The notes beneath the pieces were generated by a model. The model was not told where the DNA came from, ran no database searches, and was given only the letters and a program-made list of their open reading frames with translations. A stretch of DNA of 64,000 nt from Actinomycetota bacterium (lineage in GTDB: Bacteria; Actinomycetota; Actinomycetes; Nanopelagicales; Nanopelagicaceae). The stretch covers positions 27,234 to 91,233 of the forward strand of contig CANLHI010000001.1 in the NCBI GenBank assembly GCA_947490845.1, in the 5' to 3' direction. The position numbers and the translations under genes are program-made. Shown here one piece after another: positions 1 through 9,563 of the stretch. Within the stretch, counting starts at the first letter, position 1. The number at the start of each line of letters is the position of its first letter.

Positions 1-2
1 GA

Positions 3-281
3 GATGAATCAATCTATGCTGGCACAAAGCACGCCCAAGTTGGTTTTGCTGGCGGCCTTGATCGCGAACTTCGCGAAAAGGGTGTGCGCGTAGCACTTGT
101 TTGCCCAGCAGGCACAGATACTCAGTTTGCAATTGAAGCAGGGCGCACAGCCGGTGAGCCAAAACTTGCTAGCTACTTACGTCCTGATGACGTTGCCTTC
201 CAGATCGTTCAAATCATGCGTCAACCACTAACAGTGCGCACACATATTTGGACACTCTGGTCTATGCAGCAACAGTCATAA
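3..281 (+). CDS. Short-chain dehydrogenase/reductase, C-terminal part (5' end outside window)
   Basis: Frame is open from base 3 upstream of the listed ORF; YAGTKHAQVGFAGGLDRELREKGVRVALVCPAGT carries the SDR YxxxK signature. Confidence 0.75.
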   Translation, partial: DESIYAGTKHAQVGFAGGLDRELREKGVRVALVCPAGTDTQFAIEAGRTAGEPKLASYLRPDDVAFQIVQIMRQPLTVRTHIWTLWSMQQQS

Positions 282-292
282 CTCTGACTAAA

Positions 293-1279
293 TTACTTAA
301 GCGAAGCAACGCCCATTTCGCAAGCAATTGATGAGGCAAGCCCATCATTTGCTGTTGCAAGATCTGGGTGACGCACACCTGTCTTAATGGAGCCAACCCA
401 TGCGGTTAGTTCATTGATATATGCCTGCTCGAAACGGCCCATCCAGTTTTCGTAAAGCTTTCCATGCGTGCGTGGTGGCAAATTAAAGTCATATGAGATT
501 GAAAGCCCACCCAGGTTATCGATTTCTAGTGACCCATTTTCCATCAGAGCTTCCATGCGAACTTCATAACCGTAGGTGCTGTTGGCGGCGATATCAATTG
601 TCATCAATACACCTGATTCGGTGTGAGCCAAAACAGTCAGAGGATCTTGCAATTGATCGTTGGCGTATTTGGTGCGCTTCATCGCTACCGTTGACATGGA
701 AACGAATTCTTCGCCCAGCAACCAGCGCGCAATATCAACTTCATGTACTGCAACATTTGTTAGAAGCATGGCAGTGGTTGCAGTTGGAGAACTTACGTTG
801 CGCGAGATGCAACGCAGGTGCAGAACCTTGCCATATTTGCCCGATGCAATTTCTTTCTTCATTTCAATATAGCTCGGATCAAAGCGACGCATAAAACCAA
901 GAGTGATATTCAAGCCTGATGCATTTGCTAAATCAGCAACCTTTTTGGCATCTAGAGATTTTGGAGCAAGGGGCTTTTCGCAGAGAGTGTGCTTGCCGGC
1001 GTTGATGCTTAAAGTTAGATGCTCTGGGTGCAGCCCGTCTGGTGAACAGATAATTACCGCGTCCACGTTGGCATCACTTACAAGTGCTTGAACTGATGAG
1101 TGTTGGTTTATTGCTGTACCTGATTTTGCGGTGAGTTCTTTGGCTAGTGAATCCATCCGAGGTGCGTCTAAATCAAATAGCGCCGTAACAACTGCGCCAT
1201 CCACATGCTCAGTTAGATAACGCGCATGTCCTGCGCCCATGATTCCAACACCGATGATTCCTACACGTAGATCAGACAC
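293..1279 (-). CDS. Gfo/Idh/MocA family oxidoreductase (inositol 2-dehydrogenase-like)
   Basis: N-terminal VGIIGVGIMGAGHARYL Rossmann motif, GKHTLCEKPLAP motif. Confidence 0.85.
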   Translation of the reverse strand: MSDLRVGIIGVGIMGAGHARYLTEHVDGAVVTALFDLDAPRMDSLAKELTAKSGTAINQHSSVQALVSDANVDAVIICSPDGLHPEHLTLSINAGKHTLCEKPLAPKSLDAKKVADLANASGLNITLGFMRRFDPSYIEMKKEIASGKYGKVLHLRCISRNVSSPTATTAMLLTNVAVHEVDIARWLLGEEFVSMSTVAMKRTKYANDQLQDPLTVLAHTESGVLMTIDIAANSTYGYEVRMEALMENGSLEIDNLGGLSISYDFNLPPRTHGKLYENWMGRFEQAYINELTAWVGSIKTGVRHPDLATANDGLASSIACEMGVASLK

Positions 1280-1303
1280 TTTTACTCCCTGTTTGTTTGT
1301 GGT

Positions 1304-2209
1304 TTATAGATTAGCTAAAGCCGGTGCGACAACGTTATGAAGGTAATCAACTGACTGTTTCATGCCTGTAATTGGGCCTTCTCCAAGAGAAGGCATTTCA
1401 CCAGTAATCGCAACATCTTGCTCGATGACATACCAACCCTGGTATCCCGCACTTTCCAGGGCAAGGATGGTCTCCAGAATTGGCACATCGCCTTGTCCAA
1501 GAGGAGTAAACAAACCTTTCTGCACACCTTCCATGATGCTCTGCTGGCGCGCAAGTACTGGCGGAACAGATTTCATATTTACATCTTTTAAATGCACATG
1601 GCCAACACGGCTGGCGTATTTCTTGGCAAATTCGGCTGGATCTTGTCCACCGATTGTCATATGCCCGGTATCTAGACACCACATCACATCAGAGTTATCG
1701 ACCACCAAATCAATATCTTTTTTAGTCTCAATGACGGTTTGTAAGTGTGGGTGAACAACTTGAACAAGCCCGTGATCTTTACAGATCTGATCAACTTCGG
1801 CGAGCATCTTAAAGAACTGTGTAACTTCATCGTTGCTTAACTCTTCAGGGTTTGCCCAATCCCAAGTCTGCACAGGGCAAGAGACAAAATGAGTTGCACC
1901 GATTTCTTGGAATTTCTTACTGCTCTTAATCGCCATTTCGCGAGTAGCTTTTTCTTGCGATTTATCGTGTAATACAACTGGGGTGAATCCACCGATCATT
2001 GACATCTTAAATTCCGCTAATTGATCTTTAAGTTCCGCTGAGTCATCTGAGAAGAATCCAGGTGCACCAAGTTCGGTTGCAGGTAAACCAAGGCCGCTCA
2101 TTTCAGAGAGCACACGCTTGGTGGGCAACATCGCGCCCCAACCCGGAACTTCACAAATTCCCCAAGAGATTGGCGCCGATGCGATGCGTTGTAAGAATGC
2201 AGTGGTCAT
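1304..2209 (-). CDS. Sugar phosphate isomerase/epimerase, IolE/inosose dehydratase-like TIM barrel
   Basis: ASAPISWGICEVPGWG N-terminus, metal-site like VVHPHLQT/CLDTGHM/GHVHLKDV; start trimmed to ATG at 2209 because the longer ORF overlaps aroE. Confidence 0.75.
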   Translation of the reverse strand: MTTAFLQRIASAPISWGICEVPGWGAMLPTKRVLSEMSGLGLPATELGAPGFFSDDSAELKDQLAEFKMSMIGGFTPVVLHDKSQEKATREMAIKSSKKFQEIGATHFVSCPVQTWDWANPEELSNDEVTQFFKMLAEVDQICKDHGLVQVVHPHLQTVIETKKDIDLVVDNSDVMWCLDTGHMTIGGQDPAEFAKKYASRVGHVHLKDVNMKSVPPVLARQQSIMEGVQKGLFTPLGQGDVPILETILALESAGYQGWYVIEQDVAITGEMPSLGEGPITGMKQSVDYLHNVVAPALANL

Positions 2210-2243
2210 TGGCTGATCATAACTTGAGCGGTAAGGTCTGAAC

Positions 2244-3107
2244 ATGACTATGGATATTGGCGGATCTTTCCGGCACGAATTAACTGGCAGCTTTTCACAA
2301 GGTTCGGACTCAAATCCCACCGTTGCGATGGTGGAAGCCTCATATAAGGCCAATAATCTGCACTTTCGCTACGTGAACTGTGAAGTAAACCCAGATCAGT
2401 TAGAAGCGGCTGTAGCGGGCGCCCGGGCGATGAATTGGAAGGGTTTTAACTGTTCTATCCCTCATAAAGTAGAAGTAATTAAGTATTTGGACGGCCTTGG
2501 GGAATCCGCATCGTTAATCGGGGCGGTTAATTGCGCGGTCAACCGCGACGGCAAGTTAATCGGTGAAAATACCGATGGTAAAGGCTTTTTGAAATCATTC
2601 TTGGAGCTAACACCAGCAACCGGTAAGACAATCGTTCTACTTGGCGCTGGCGGTGCGGCGCGAGCAATTGCAGTTGAACTTGCGTTGGCGGGTGCTGCAA
2701 AGTTCTATGTAGTAAACCGCTCTCGCACGCGAGGTGAAGAACTTGCGAAGTTGTTAAATGAAAAGACAAAAGCAAAGGCTGAATTTGTGGAGTGGAATAA
2801 GACCTATTCGGTTCCACTAGATGCCGAAGTGGTAATCAATTCAACTTCAATGGGTATGGTTAATACCGAAGGCAAGCAGGATATTGATTTTGATTCGATT
2901 CGCCCAGGGATGTTGGCCGCAGATGTAATTGTTAATCCACCGCAAACCTATTTCCTGGATGAAGCTGGCAAGCGTGGAGCAACAACTTTGCAAGGCTTAG
3001 GCATGGTGGTTAATCAAGCAGTAATCGGAATTAAGTACTGGACTGGCGCAGACGTTGATGCCAAAGATTTAAACGATGAGCTCTTGCGAGTTTTGGGTCT
3101 TTCTTAA
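2244..3107 (+). CDS. aroE: Shikimate dehydrogenase family protein
   Basis: NCSIPHKVEVIKYLD, GAVNCAVNRDGKLIGENTDGKGF, LLGAGGAARAIAVELA motifs. Confidence 0.85.
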   Translation: MTMDIGGSFRHELTGSFSQGSDSNPTVAMVEASYKANNLHFRYVNCEVNPDQLEAAVAGARAMNWKGFNCSIPHKVEVIKYLDGLGESASLIGAVNCAVNRDGKLIGENTDGKGFLKSFLELTPATGKTIVLLGAGGAARAIAVELALAGAAKFYVVNRSRTRGEELAKLLNEKTKAKAEFVEWNKTYSVPLDAEVVINSTSMGMVNTEGKQDIDFDSIRPGMLAADVIVNPPQTYFLDEAGKRGATTLQGLGMVVNQAVIGIKYWTGADVDAKDLNDELLRVLGLS

Positions 3108-4597
3108 ACTTTAGAAAGATCTGATTCGGCAACCACGCGCAGGGCTTGCGCTGCAATTGTCAGTGCCGGGTTCATTGCAGCAGAAGATGGGAAGAACCCA
3201 CCGTCGATCAAGTAAAGATTGTGATGATCATGGCTGCGGCAATATCCATCGACAACACTGGTGCGCGGGTCTAGGCCAGCCACAGTTGTGCCGCATTGAT
3301 GTGAGTTCATTGAGATATCAAAGGGCTGCCTAAAGATCGCTTGGTAGCCCGTCTTACGTAAGGTTTTCTTTGCTCTACGCAATAGCTCCATATGTGTTTT
3401 CATACCAACTGATTTGCGGGCGATCTTAATTGCCCCATTTTGCGCGATAGTTACCCGGTTTTCTGGGTGCGGCAGATCCTCACTCATCACCACAAATTCA
3501 ACGCTGTGATCAGAGACCAGATTTAGTAACGGCAGCGGAACGTGCTTGGCAAATGATTTCATCATGATGCCCTGAACTTTTCCAATTAATTGAACTGCTC
3601 CCAGTGGATAACCCTTGCCACCATCTAGATACCAATCTGTAAAGGAAAGCGTCTTTTGGAATGTGACATCGTTTTTACGGCGCATATCAATGGCTGCGAT
3701 ATGGCTGTTGTTATGCATCATAAAGTTTCGTCCAACTTGATCTGATGAATTTGCAACACCTGATCTCAGTAACAAGGCTGCGGTATTTACCGAACCAGCT
3801 GAGATAACAAATTTCTTTCCATAAATTTCTAACTGCTCTCCATTGCGAGTTGCCTCCAAATAGCTAACCGACTTGCCATCGGCAGATAAAACAATTCGGT
3901 TTACTTGAACAGATGTTTCTAGAGTCACATTTCCTGTGGCAATGGCTGGATTAAGTGCGTTGACTTCGGCATCACTCTTGGCATCTAACTTGCAGACAAA
4001 ACCATCGCAGGTCTTGCAACGAATACATTTTCCGCCCGGGCCTAAGTCGATTCCCATCGAATTGGAATGTGGATGAACTCCAGCCTTGGTAAGTCTTTTG
4101 CCGAGCTCTTCCACGTATGGCTCATGCTTCATGGCAGGGTATGGAAATGGAGTACTTCGATTGTTGCCGTAAATATTCTGAGCATCACCGTGGACGCGAT
4201 ATAACTCTTCTGCGCCGTAGTAATACGGTTCTAAATCTTCATAGGTAAATGGCCAAGCCGGAGAAATACCTTCTTGGTGCTTGATTACTCCAAAGTCGAA
4301 GCGGCTAAAGCGGGGCAGCGATGCGCCATAAACTTTGCTGTTGCCGCCGACAAAATAATGAACTCCCGGAACGAAAGATTTGCCTTTTTCATCAACCCAT
4401 TTTTCATTTGGTTTGTAGCGGGTCTTCATAAAGATTTCTGAGGGCGACCAGTTTTCGGGTTCACGTGGCATGCGCTCTCCACGCTCTAAAACCATCGTTT
4501 TTATGCCCTTATTGGCCAGAGCGAAGGCGGTAGTTGCTCCACCCATCCCAGAACCAACAATGACCACATCCGATTCAAGGCGAATCGGTGCGGTCAT
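3104..4597 (-). CDS. GMC (glucose-methanol-choline) family FAD oxidoreductase
   Basis: VVIVGSGMGGATTAFALA FAD-binding N-terminus; SMNSHQCGTTVAGLDPRTSVVDGYCRSHDHHNLYLIDGGFFPSSAAMNPALTI C-terminus. Confidence 0.85.
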   Translation of the reverse strand: MTAPIRLESDVVIVGSGMGGATTAFALANKGIKTMVLERGERMPREPENWSPSEIFMKTRYKPNEKWVDEKGKSFVPGVHYFVGGNSKVYGASLPRFSRFDFGVIKHQEGISPAWPFTYEDLEPYYYGAEELYRVHGDAQNIYGNNRSTPFPYPAMKHEPYVEELGKRLTKAGVHPHSNSMGIDLGPGGKCIRCKTCDGFVCKLDAKSDAEVNALNPAIATGNVTLETSVQVNRIVLSADGKSVSYLEATRNGEQLEIYGKKFVISAGSVNTAALLLRSGVANSSDQVGRNFMMHNNSHIAAIDMRRKNDVTFQKTLSFTDWYLDGGKGYPLGAVQLIGKVQGIMMKSFAKHVPLPLLNLVSDHSVEFVVMSEDLPHPENRVTIAQNGAIKIARKSVGMKTHMELLRRAKKTLRKTGYQAIFRQPFDISMNSHQCGTTVAGLDPRTSVVDGYCRSHDHHNLYLIDGGFFPSSAAMNPALTIAAQALRVVAESDLSKV

Positions 4598-4615
4598 TGT
4601 TGTCTGAGCTACTAA

Positions 4616-5410
4616 TTAACGAACTGGAGTAAGTGCTTGGTCTTTCTTATCGACCGTCATCGCACCAGTCATGATTGCAACAACATCGTTCATGGAGTGA
4701 GTCTTTGGAGTAACTACTGCAGCGCGCTTTCCGAGACGTTGAATCTGGATGCGATCTGCAACTTCAAAGACCTGAGGCATGTTGTGTGAAATCAAGATAA
4801 CTGGCATGCCGCGATCGCGCAGTGACTCAATTAGCTTGAGTACTTGACGTGATTCACGAACACCAAGGGCTGCAGTTGGCTCATCCAAGATAATTAACTT
4901 CTGGCCGAAAGCAGCCGCGCGAGCAACTGCTACTGCCTGACGTTGACCACCGGAAAGTGTTTCAACTGCCTGTGAAATATTTTGAATAGTTCCGATGCCA
5001 AGGGCTGAGATATGTTCTTTGGCAGCCTTGCGCATTCCAGAGCTATCGATCATGCGGAAGACTGATCCAAGCGGACCCTTCTTACGCATTTCACGGCCAA
5101 GAAAGAGGTTAGATGCGATATCGAGTGCTGGTGCAACAGCGAGTGACTGATACACAGTTTCGATTCCGGCATGGCGCCCATCGTTAGGTCGCTTAAATGA
5201 CATTTGTTGGCCGTCAAGAATGATCTGACCTTCATCAGGAATTTCAGCTCCTGATAAACATTTAATCATCGTTGATTTACCAGCTCCGTTATCGCCAACT
5301 ACTGCGAGAACTTCACCTGGGAATAGTTCTAGATCTGAGCCATCGAGTGCGACGACGCGACCATAGGATTTAGTTAACCCAACTGCTTGAAGAATTGGTG
5401 ACTTACTCAT
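4616..5410 (-). CDS. Sugar ABC transporter ATP-binding protein
   Basis: Walker A GDNGAGKST, signature LSGGQRQ, Walker B LIILDEPTAAL; start trimmed to MSKSPILQ. Confidence 0.9.
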   Translation of the reverse strand: MSKSPILQAVGLTKSYGRVVALDGSDLELFPGEVLAVVGDNGAGKSTMIKCLSGAEIPDEGQIILDGQQMSFKRPNDGRHAGIETVYQSLAVAPALDIASNLFLGREMRKKGPLGSVFRMIDSSGMRKAAKEHISALGIGTIQNISQAVETLSGGQRQAVAVARAAAFGQKLIILDEPTAALGVRESRQVLKLIESLRDRGMPVILISHNMPQVFEVADRIQIQRLGKRAAVVTPKTHSMNDVVAIMTGAMTVDKKDQALTPVR

Positions 5411-6450
5411 TTGCGTGCCTTTCTGATCCATTGGTCAACAGAGACAGCGAAGATAATTAGAAGACCGATCGCCATGAGCTGGTAGTAGAGATCCACGCCA
5501 GCAAGTGTTAGGCCGTTACGGAAAACACCCACGATTATCGCTCCAATGAGCGAACCGAAGATTGTGCCTCGGCCACCGAATAGAGATGTACCGCCGATAA
5601 CCACTGCCGTGATCGCATCAAGGTTTAGATCGCCACCAGTATTTGGGCTAGCCACAGTTACGCGACCAATAACGATCCAGGCTGCGAGTGCGAAGGTAAG
5701 TCCGGCAACCATGTAAACGCTCATTAGAACGCGGTTAACTGAGATACCCGCCAAGCGTGCTGCATCAATATCATCGCCAACTGCGTATACGTGGCGTCCC
5801 CATGAGGTGTAACGCAAAACGAATGCCAAGACCATATACATAGCGAACATAAATAGCACACCTGTTGTGACTCGGAATGGTCCGAGATTTACATAGTTAC
5901 CAAGAGTTAATAGGAATGGATCCATCTCAATTGAAGGAACAGTTCCCTTTGTCAAGGTAAGAGTGAGGGCAAGGAATACGTTGTAAGTACCCAAGGTCAC
6001 GATAAATGGTGGCAACTTAACCTTTGTAACTAAGAAGCCATTAATTCCGCCACCTAGCATGCCGACAAGTAATCCGATCGGGAATGCTAACCAGATAGCC
6101 AAGCCATTCGGTATACCTTCACCAGGTGTTCCTTGAACTAACTTCGCCATGGTCATTGATGAAAAGACGGCAATAGCGCCACAAGAAAGGTCGATACCAG
6201 CAGTCAAAATAATCAAGGTCTGTCCGGCTGCAACTGCTCCGACGATCGCCACTTGCTGCAAGATAAGTGAGAAGTTAGATGGTGTTAAAAAGTTTTCATT
6301 GAAAAAACTAAAGATTATCGATGCTACAACTAGCACCATTGTTGAGCTCAGCCATGGGTATTTATGGAGAGTTGCTTGAACTTTCTGGCTTAGCGATGCG
6401 CGGTCATTGAACTCCGACGCCGCATCATATGTGGCCGTATCTTGACTCAC
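5407..6450 (-). CDS. Sugar ABC transporter permease (RbsC-like)
   Basis: Polytopic; GAIAVFSSM, GGTSLFGGRGTIFGSLIGAIIVGVFRNGL typical of the BPD_transp_2 family. Confidence 0.9.
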   Translation of the reverse strand: MSQDTATYDAASEFNDRASLSQKVQATLHKYPWLSSTMVLVVASIIFSFFNENFLTPSNFSLILQQVAIVGAVAAGQTLIILTAGIDLSCGAIAVFSSMTMAKLVQGTPGEGIPNGLAIWLAFPIGLLVGMLGGGINGFLVTKVKLPPFIVTLGTYNVFLALTLTLTKGTVPSIEMDPFLLTLGNYVNLGPFRVTTGVLFMFAMYMVLAFVLRYTSWGRHVYAVGDDIDAARLAGISVNRVLMSVYMVAGLTFALAAWIVIGRVTVASPNTGGDLNLDAITAVVIGGTSLFGGRGTIFGSLIGAIIVGVFRNGLTLAGVDLYYQLMAIGLLIIFAVSVDQWIRKARK

Positions 6451-6533
6451 TTGTGGTCCTTTCAGAGTTGCGAACTTTTGATTCTGATAATTTGCTAAAC
6501 ATAGCGGTAATTCAAATTAATTGTCAGTGTGTG

Positions 6534-6571
6534 TTAAAGAGGGCGACTGCCGAAGCAGCCGCCCTCTTTAA
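6534..6571 (-). terminator. Strong stem-loop between substrate-binding protein and permease genes
   Basis: ttaaagagggcgactgc-cgaa-gcagccgccctctttaa; 17-bp stem with one G-U, 4-nt loop. Confidence 0.75.
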
Positions 6572-6606
6572 ACACTCTTCTTTAGTTATTCACTAAAGAG
6601 CTGGGA

Positions 6607-7668
6607 TTAACCCCAAGCGTTTGCTAGACCGTATTCAGTTGTCTCAGATGGAACACCCTCTTGTGGGTCATCAGTAATCAACTTCACGCCGGTGTTGAAG
6701 AAGTCAAGGCCTTCTGAAGTAGTTGGCTTTGTACCGTTCTTCACGATGTCGTGGATAGCTTGGACACCAAGGTCAGCCATCAACAGTGGGTACTGCTGTG
6801 AAGTTGCATTGATGCAACCTGACTTAACAGCGTTGATACCAGCGCCGCCACCGTCAACAGAAACCATTACATCGAGCTTGATACCAGCAGCAGCTGCTGC
6901 AGCACATGCACCGATTGCTGTTGGCTCGTTGATTGTGTAAACAACGTTGATCTTCTTGTTCTTAGCAAGAAGTTGTTCCATACCTGTACGGCCGCCGTCT
7001 TCGTTAGCACCTGTTGCTACGTTTCCAACGATCTCGTAATCGCCACCTGAGTACTTGCCAGTCTTGGCTTCGTCACCCATGACGTTTGGATCCTTAACAT
7101 CAATTCCCATACCTGCAAGGAATCCGTTGTCGCGCATGTAGTCAACAGACACAATGCGGTCATCGAAGATGTCTAGAAGAGCAATAGTTGCCTTCTTGCC
7201 AGCAAGCTTTGCTGCAGTCCACTGACCGATTAAGAGACCAGCTTCGCGGTTATCTGTTGCGAAAGTGATGTCAACGATGTCAGCAGGATCTGGTGCTGTG
7301 TCAAGAGCAATTACGTATAGACCAGCTTCGCGGGCCTTAGTGATTGCTGCGTTAACTTCTGTTGATACTGGAACGATCAAGATACCAGCGTGCTTTGCAG
7401 AGATTGCGTTTTCGATCGCTGTGATCTGACCTGCGTAATCTGACTCATCTACGCCAGATGTAACAGTTAGTTCTACGCCTAGTGTTTCTGCCTTCTCAGT
7501 TGCACCCTTGATCATTGCTACGAAGAATGGGTTTGACTGATCTTTAGTAATTAGTGAAACAGCAACTTTGTCGCTGTCGCCGCCACTTGAACATGCTGAC
7601 AGCACGAGCATTGACGCAGCAGCTAAAGCAACAATTGCTGAAGTGCGGCGTGAGAAAAGCTTTGCCAT
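6607..7668 (-). CDS. Sugar ABC transporter substrate-binding protein (RbsB-like)
   Basis: Lipoprotein signal LVLSACSSGG; KVAVSLITKDQSNPFFVAMIKGATEKAETLG periplasmic-binding motif; aggagg-like RBS upstream. Confidence 0.9.
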   Translation of the reverse strand: MAKLFSRRTSAIVALAAASMLVLSACSSGGDSDKVAVSLITKDQSNPFFVAMIKGATEKAETLGVELTVTSGVDESDYAGQITAIENAISAKHAGILIVPVSTEVNAAITKAREAGLYVIALDTAPDPADIVDITFATDNREAGLLIGQWTAAKLAGKKATIALLDIFDDRIVSVDYMRDNGFLAGMGIDVKDPNVMGDEAKTGKYSGGDYEIVGNVATGANEDGGRTGMEQLLAKNKKINVVYTINEPTAIGACAAAAAAGIKLDVMVSVDGGGAGINAVKSGCINATSQQYPLLMADLGVQAIHDIVKNGTKPTTSEGLDFFNTGVKLITDDPQEGVPSETTEYGLANAWG

Positions 7669-7781
7669 ATGTATTTCCTCCTATAGTTGGGTCAATCGCA
7701 ACCGATACTACATAGGGTCAACCCGCAAAAGAAGGGTTTTTAGGTGAAAAATTGATTGTTACCCAACCGTTACGAGCGTGG

Positions 7782-9563
7782 CTACCCGCGGATTATGGCG
7801 ATTTCAAAGGGGGTCAAAGCAAGGGGTAATCCGCCCAAAACTGGGGTTGTCTCAGCATATGACCACCAGTCCATGATCTGGCCGGCCCTTTCGCATTCGC
7901 TGGCGTGCAAGCTCTGGATCGTTTTGTACCCGGTGAGCACATTGGCTGTGATTTCGATTGCCCAGGGCCGAAGCGATGCGATGACAATCTTCTTAGCCTC
8001 ACGATTTTCAAATGCCACCCAAGAGTTATCTAGCGATGTAGCGATGGTTATTTCATGTGCGTGGTGTGCGCCCAGTGCAGATAAGGCGTGAAATGTTGGC
8101 GTGAACTTAATTGCATCACCATCTGGGTAAATGACCCCGTACTCTCCGAAGAGTTCGTGCCATGTTCCAGAATAAGCACCGGCGCTCGCTAGGGCGAAGA
8201 TCGAACCAAGTGTCCACGCTGCACCTTCAATAGTTCGAATCCGCAAAGCCATTTCAGGATTAGCAAAATTGATTCGCTGATCACGCGCATGACCAGTTTC
8301 GGGATTACCACGCGTTGAAAAAGTGATTGGAGATACCAATACCTGTGGCGCTAGAAATTCTTGTGCAAATTGAATCGACTCTCTTTGGGTGTAGAGCGTC
8401 TTAAAGATTGTTTCAGTATCAGATGAATGAACCGTAGGAACCATGGAATAAGAAACAGATTCACCGAATTGATATTGGTTTTCATGCAAGTCAACCAAAT
8501 ATGCATCAGTTCCTGGAATGAATGAGCTAAGTGATTTATTCTTAGGCAAGTCACCTACTTCAACAATTTCTCGACCTTCGCGTTGAATTAATATTCGAGA
8601 CCCTGCGGGTATTTGTTTATTCAAGTGCTCGATTTCCCGGTGAAGTTTCTCTCCGGAGTGAGAGGAAAGTAAGGCCGCCTCCACCATCAAACCATTCGTT
8701 GAAACGCTATTGATTTTCTGAGCTGTCAAGGATTCTTCATTGACTCGTATGTGGTCTATATCAAGTAAGAAAAGCGCGGTATTTAGCGCATCTAGTGGCA
8801 GCAACGGCTCGGTATTAAACTGCAATCCGATACTCGGCAACGAATCGATCTCTTTCACAACTATCTTTGAACCATCTGGTGCTCGCTTATTTGGGGGATT
8901 GATCTCAAATGTCACACTTTGCGACCAGATGCTTCCGGGGCTTGTGACAAAAGGCTGAGGCTCACTGAGCGAACCGCTATAAATCTTGTAGGTGTTATCT
9001 GTCCAATTGCGTTGATCTTCCGCCTCTAAGACCTTGCCTGTTGAAGTGACTTTGATAGAACGTTGATCAGGTGCCACAAAAAACATTTCATTGGAAGCAG
9101 GAAATAGCCCTTGTGTAATCCCATCCACGACGCGCTGCGGTGAAATAGCGGCAAGCAATTGGTATTCATTGCCTTGAGAATTAACTGTAGATCCCATCCA
9201 GTCCGCGCTGTTTAGACAGAAACAAAGTCCCCAACGATTTACTGAATACTCAGCCAGCCCACGAAGCTCATACGCCACTGTGAATTTATTATCTTTCGAG
9301 ATTGTAATTTCGGTTCGAGCATCAAGTGCGCCTGCAAATAAATCTTTTATAGTGATTACGCAGATATCACCGGTTACCTTTACATCTTCGCTATGTTCAT
9401 CAGGATCAAGAGTTGACCAATCCCAAGGGCGAATTGCGGTGTAGAGAAGATCAATTATTTGCACATCTTTATATCTAATATTTCTAATAGCAGCACGCGC
9501 CAGATCAAAAGCAAAATCCCCGTGCTCAACCCGAGTTGTATCTGGCCAGTAGTTGGTGCTCAT
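7782..9563 (-). CDS. Large enzyme resembling the D-apionate lactonase (ApnL) family
   Basis: 593 aa; EAEDQRNWTDNTYKIYSGSLSEPQPF resembles the EDQRNWTDxxxKxY segment I recall for ApnL-type proteins; start overlaps the SDR stop. Confidence 0.55.
   Translation of the reverse strand: MSTNYWPDTTRVEHGDFAFDLARAAIRNIRYKDVQIIDLLYTAIRPWDWSTLDPDEHSEDVKVTGDICVITIKDLFAGALDARTEITISKDNKFTVAYELRGLAEYSVNRWGLCFCLNSADWMGSTVNSQGNEYQLLAAISPQRVVDGITQGLFPASNEMFFVAPDQRSIKVTSTGKVLEAEDQRNWTDNTYKIYSGSLSEPQPFVTSPGSIWSQSVTFEINPPNKRAPDGSKIVVKEIDSLPSIGLQFNTEPLLPLDALNTALFLLDIDHIRVNEESLTAQKINSVSTNGLMVEAALLSSHSGEKLHREIEHLNKQIPAGSRILIQREGREIVEVGDLPKNKSLSSFIPGTDAYLVDLHENQYQFGESVSYSMVPTVHSSDTETIFKTLYTQRESIQFAQEFLAPQVLVSPITFSTRGNPETGHARDQRINFANPEMALRIRTIEGAAWTLGSIFALASAGAYSGTWHELFGEYGVIYPDGDAIKFTPTFHALSALGAHHAHEITIATSLDNSWVAFENREAKKIVIASLRPWAIEITANVLTGYKTIQSLHASECERAGQIMDWWSYAETTPVLGGLPLALTPFEIAIIRG

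Noticed and set aside
493-894. 133-aa plus-strand ORF
   Set aside because: Antisense to the Gfo/Idh/MocA gene; composition not protein-like
7689-7764. Repeated gggtcaa motifs and partial inverted repeats upstream of the binding-protein gene as an operator
   Set aside because: Too short and imperfect to call without comparative data
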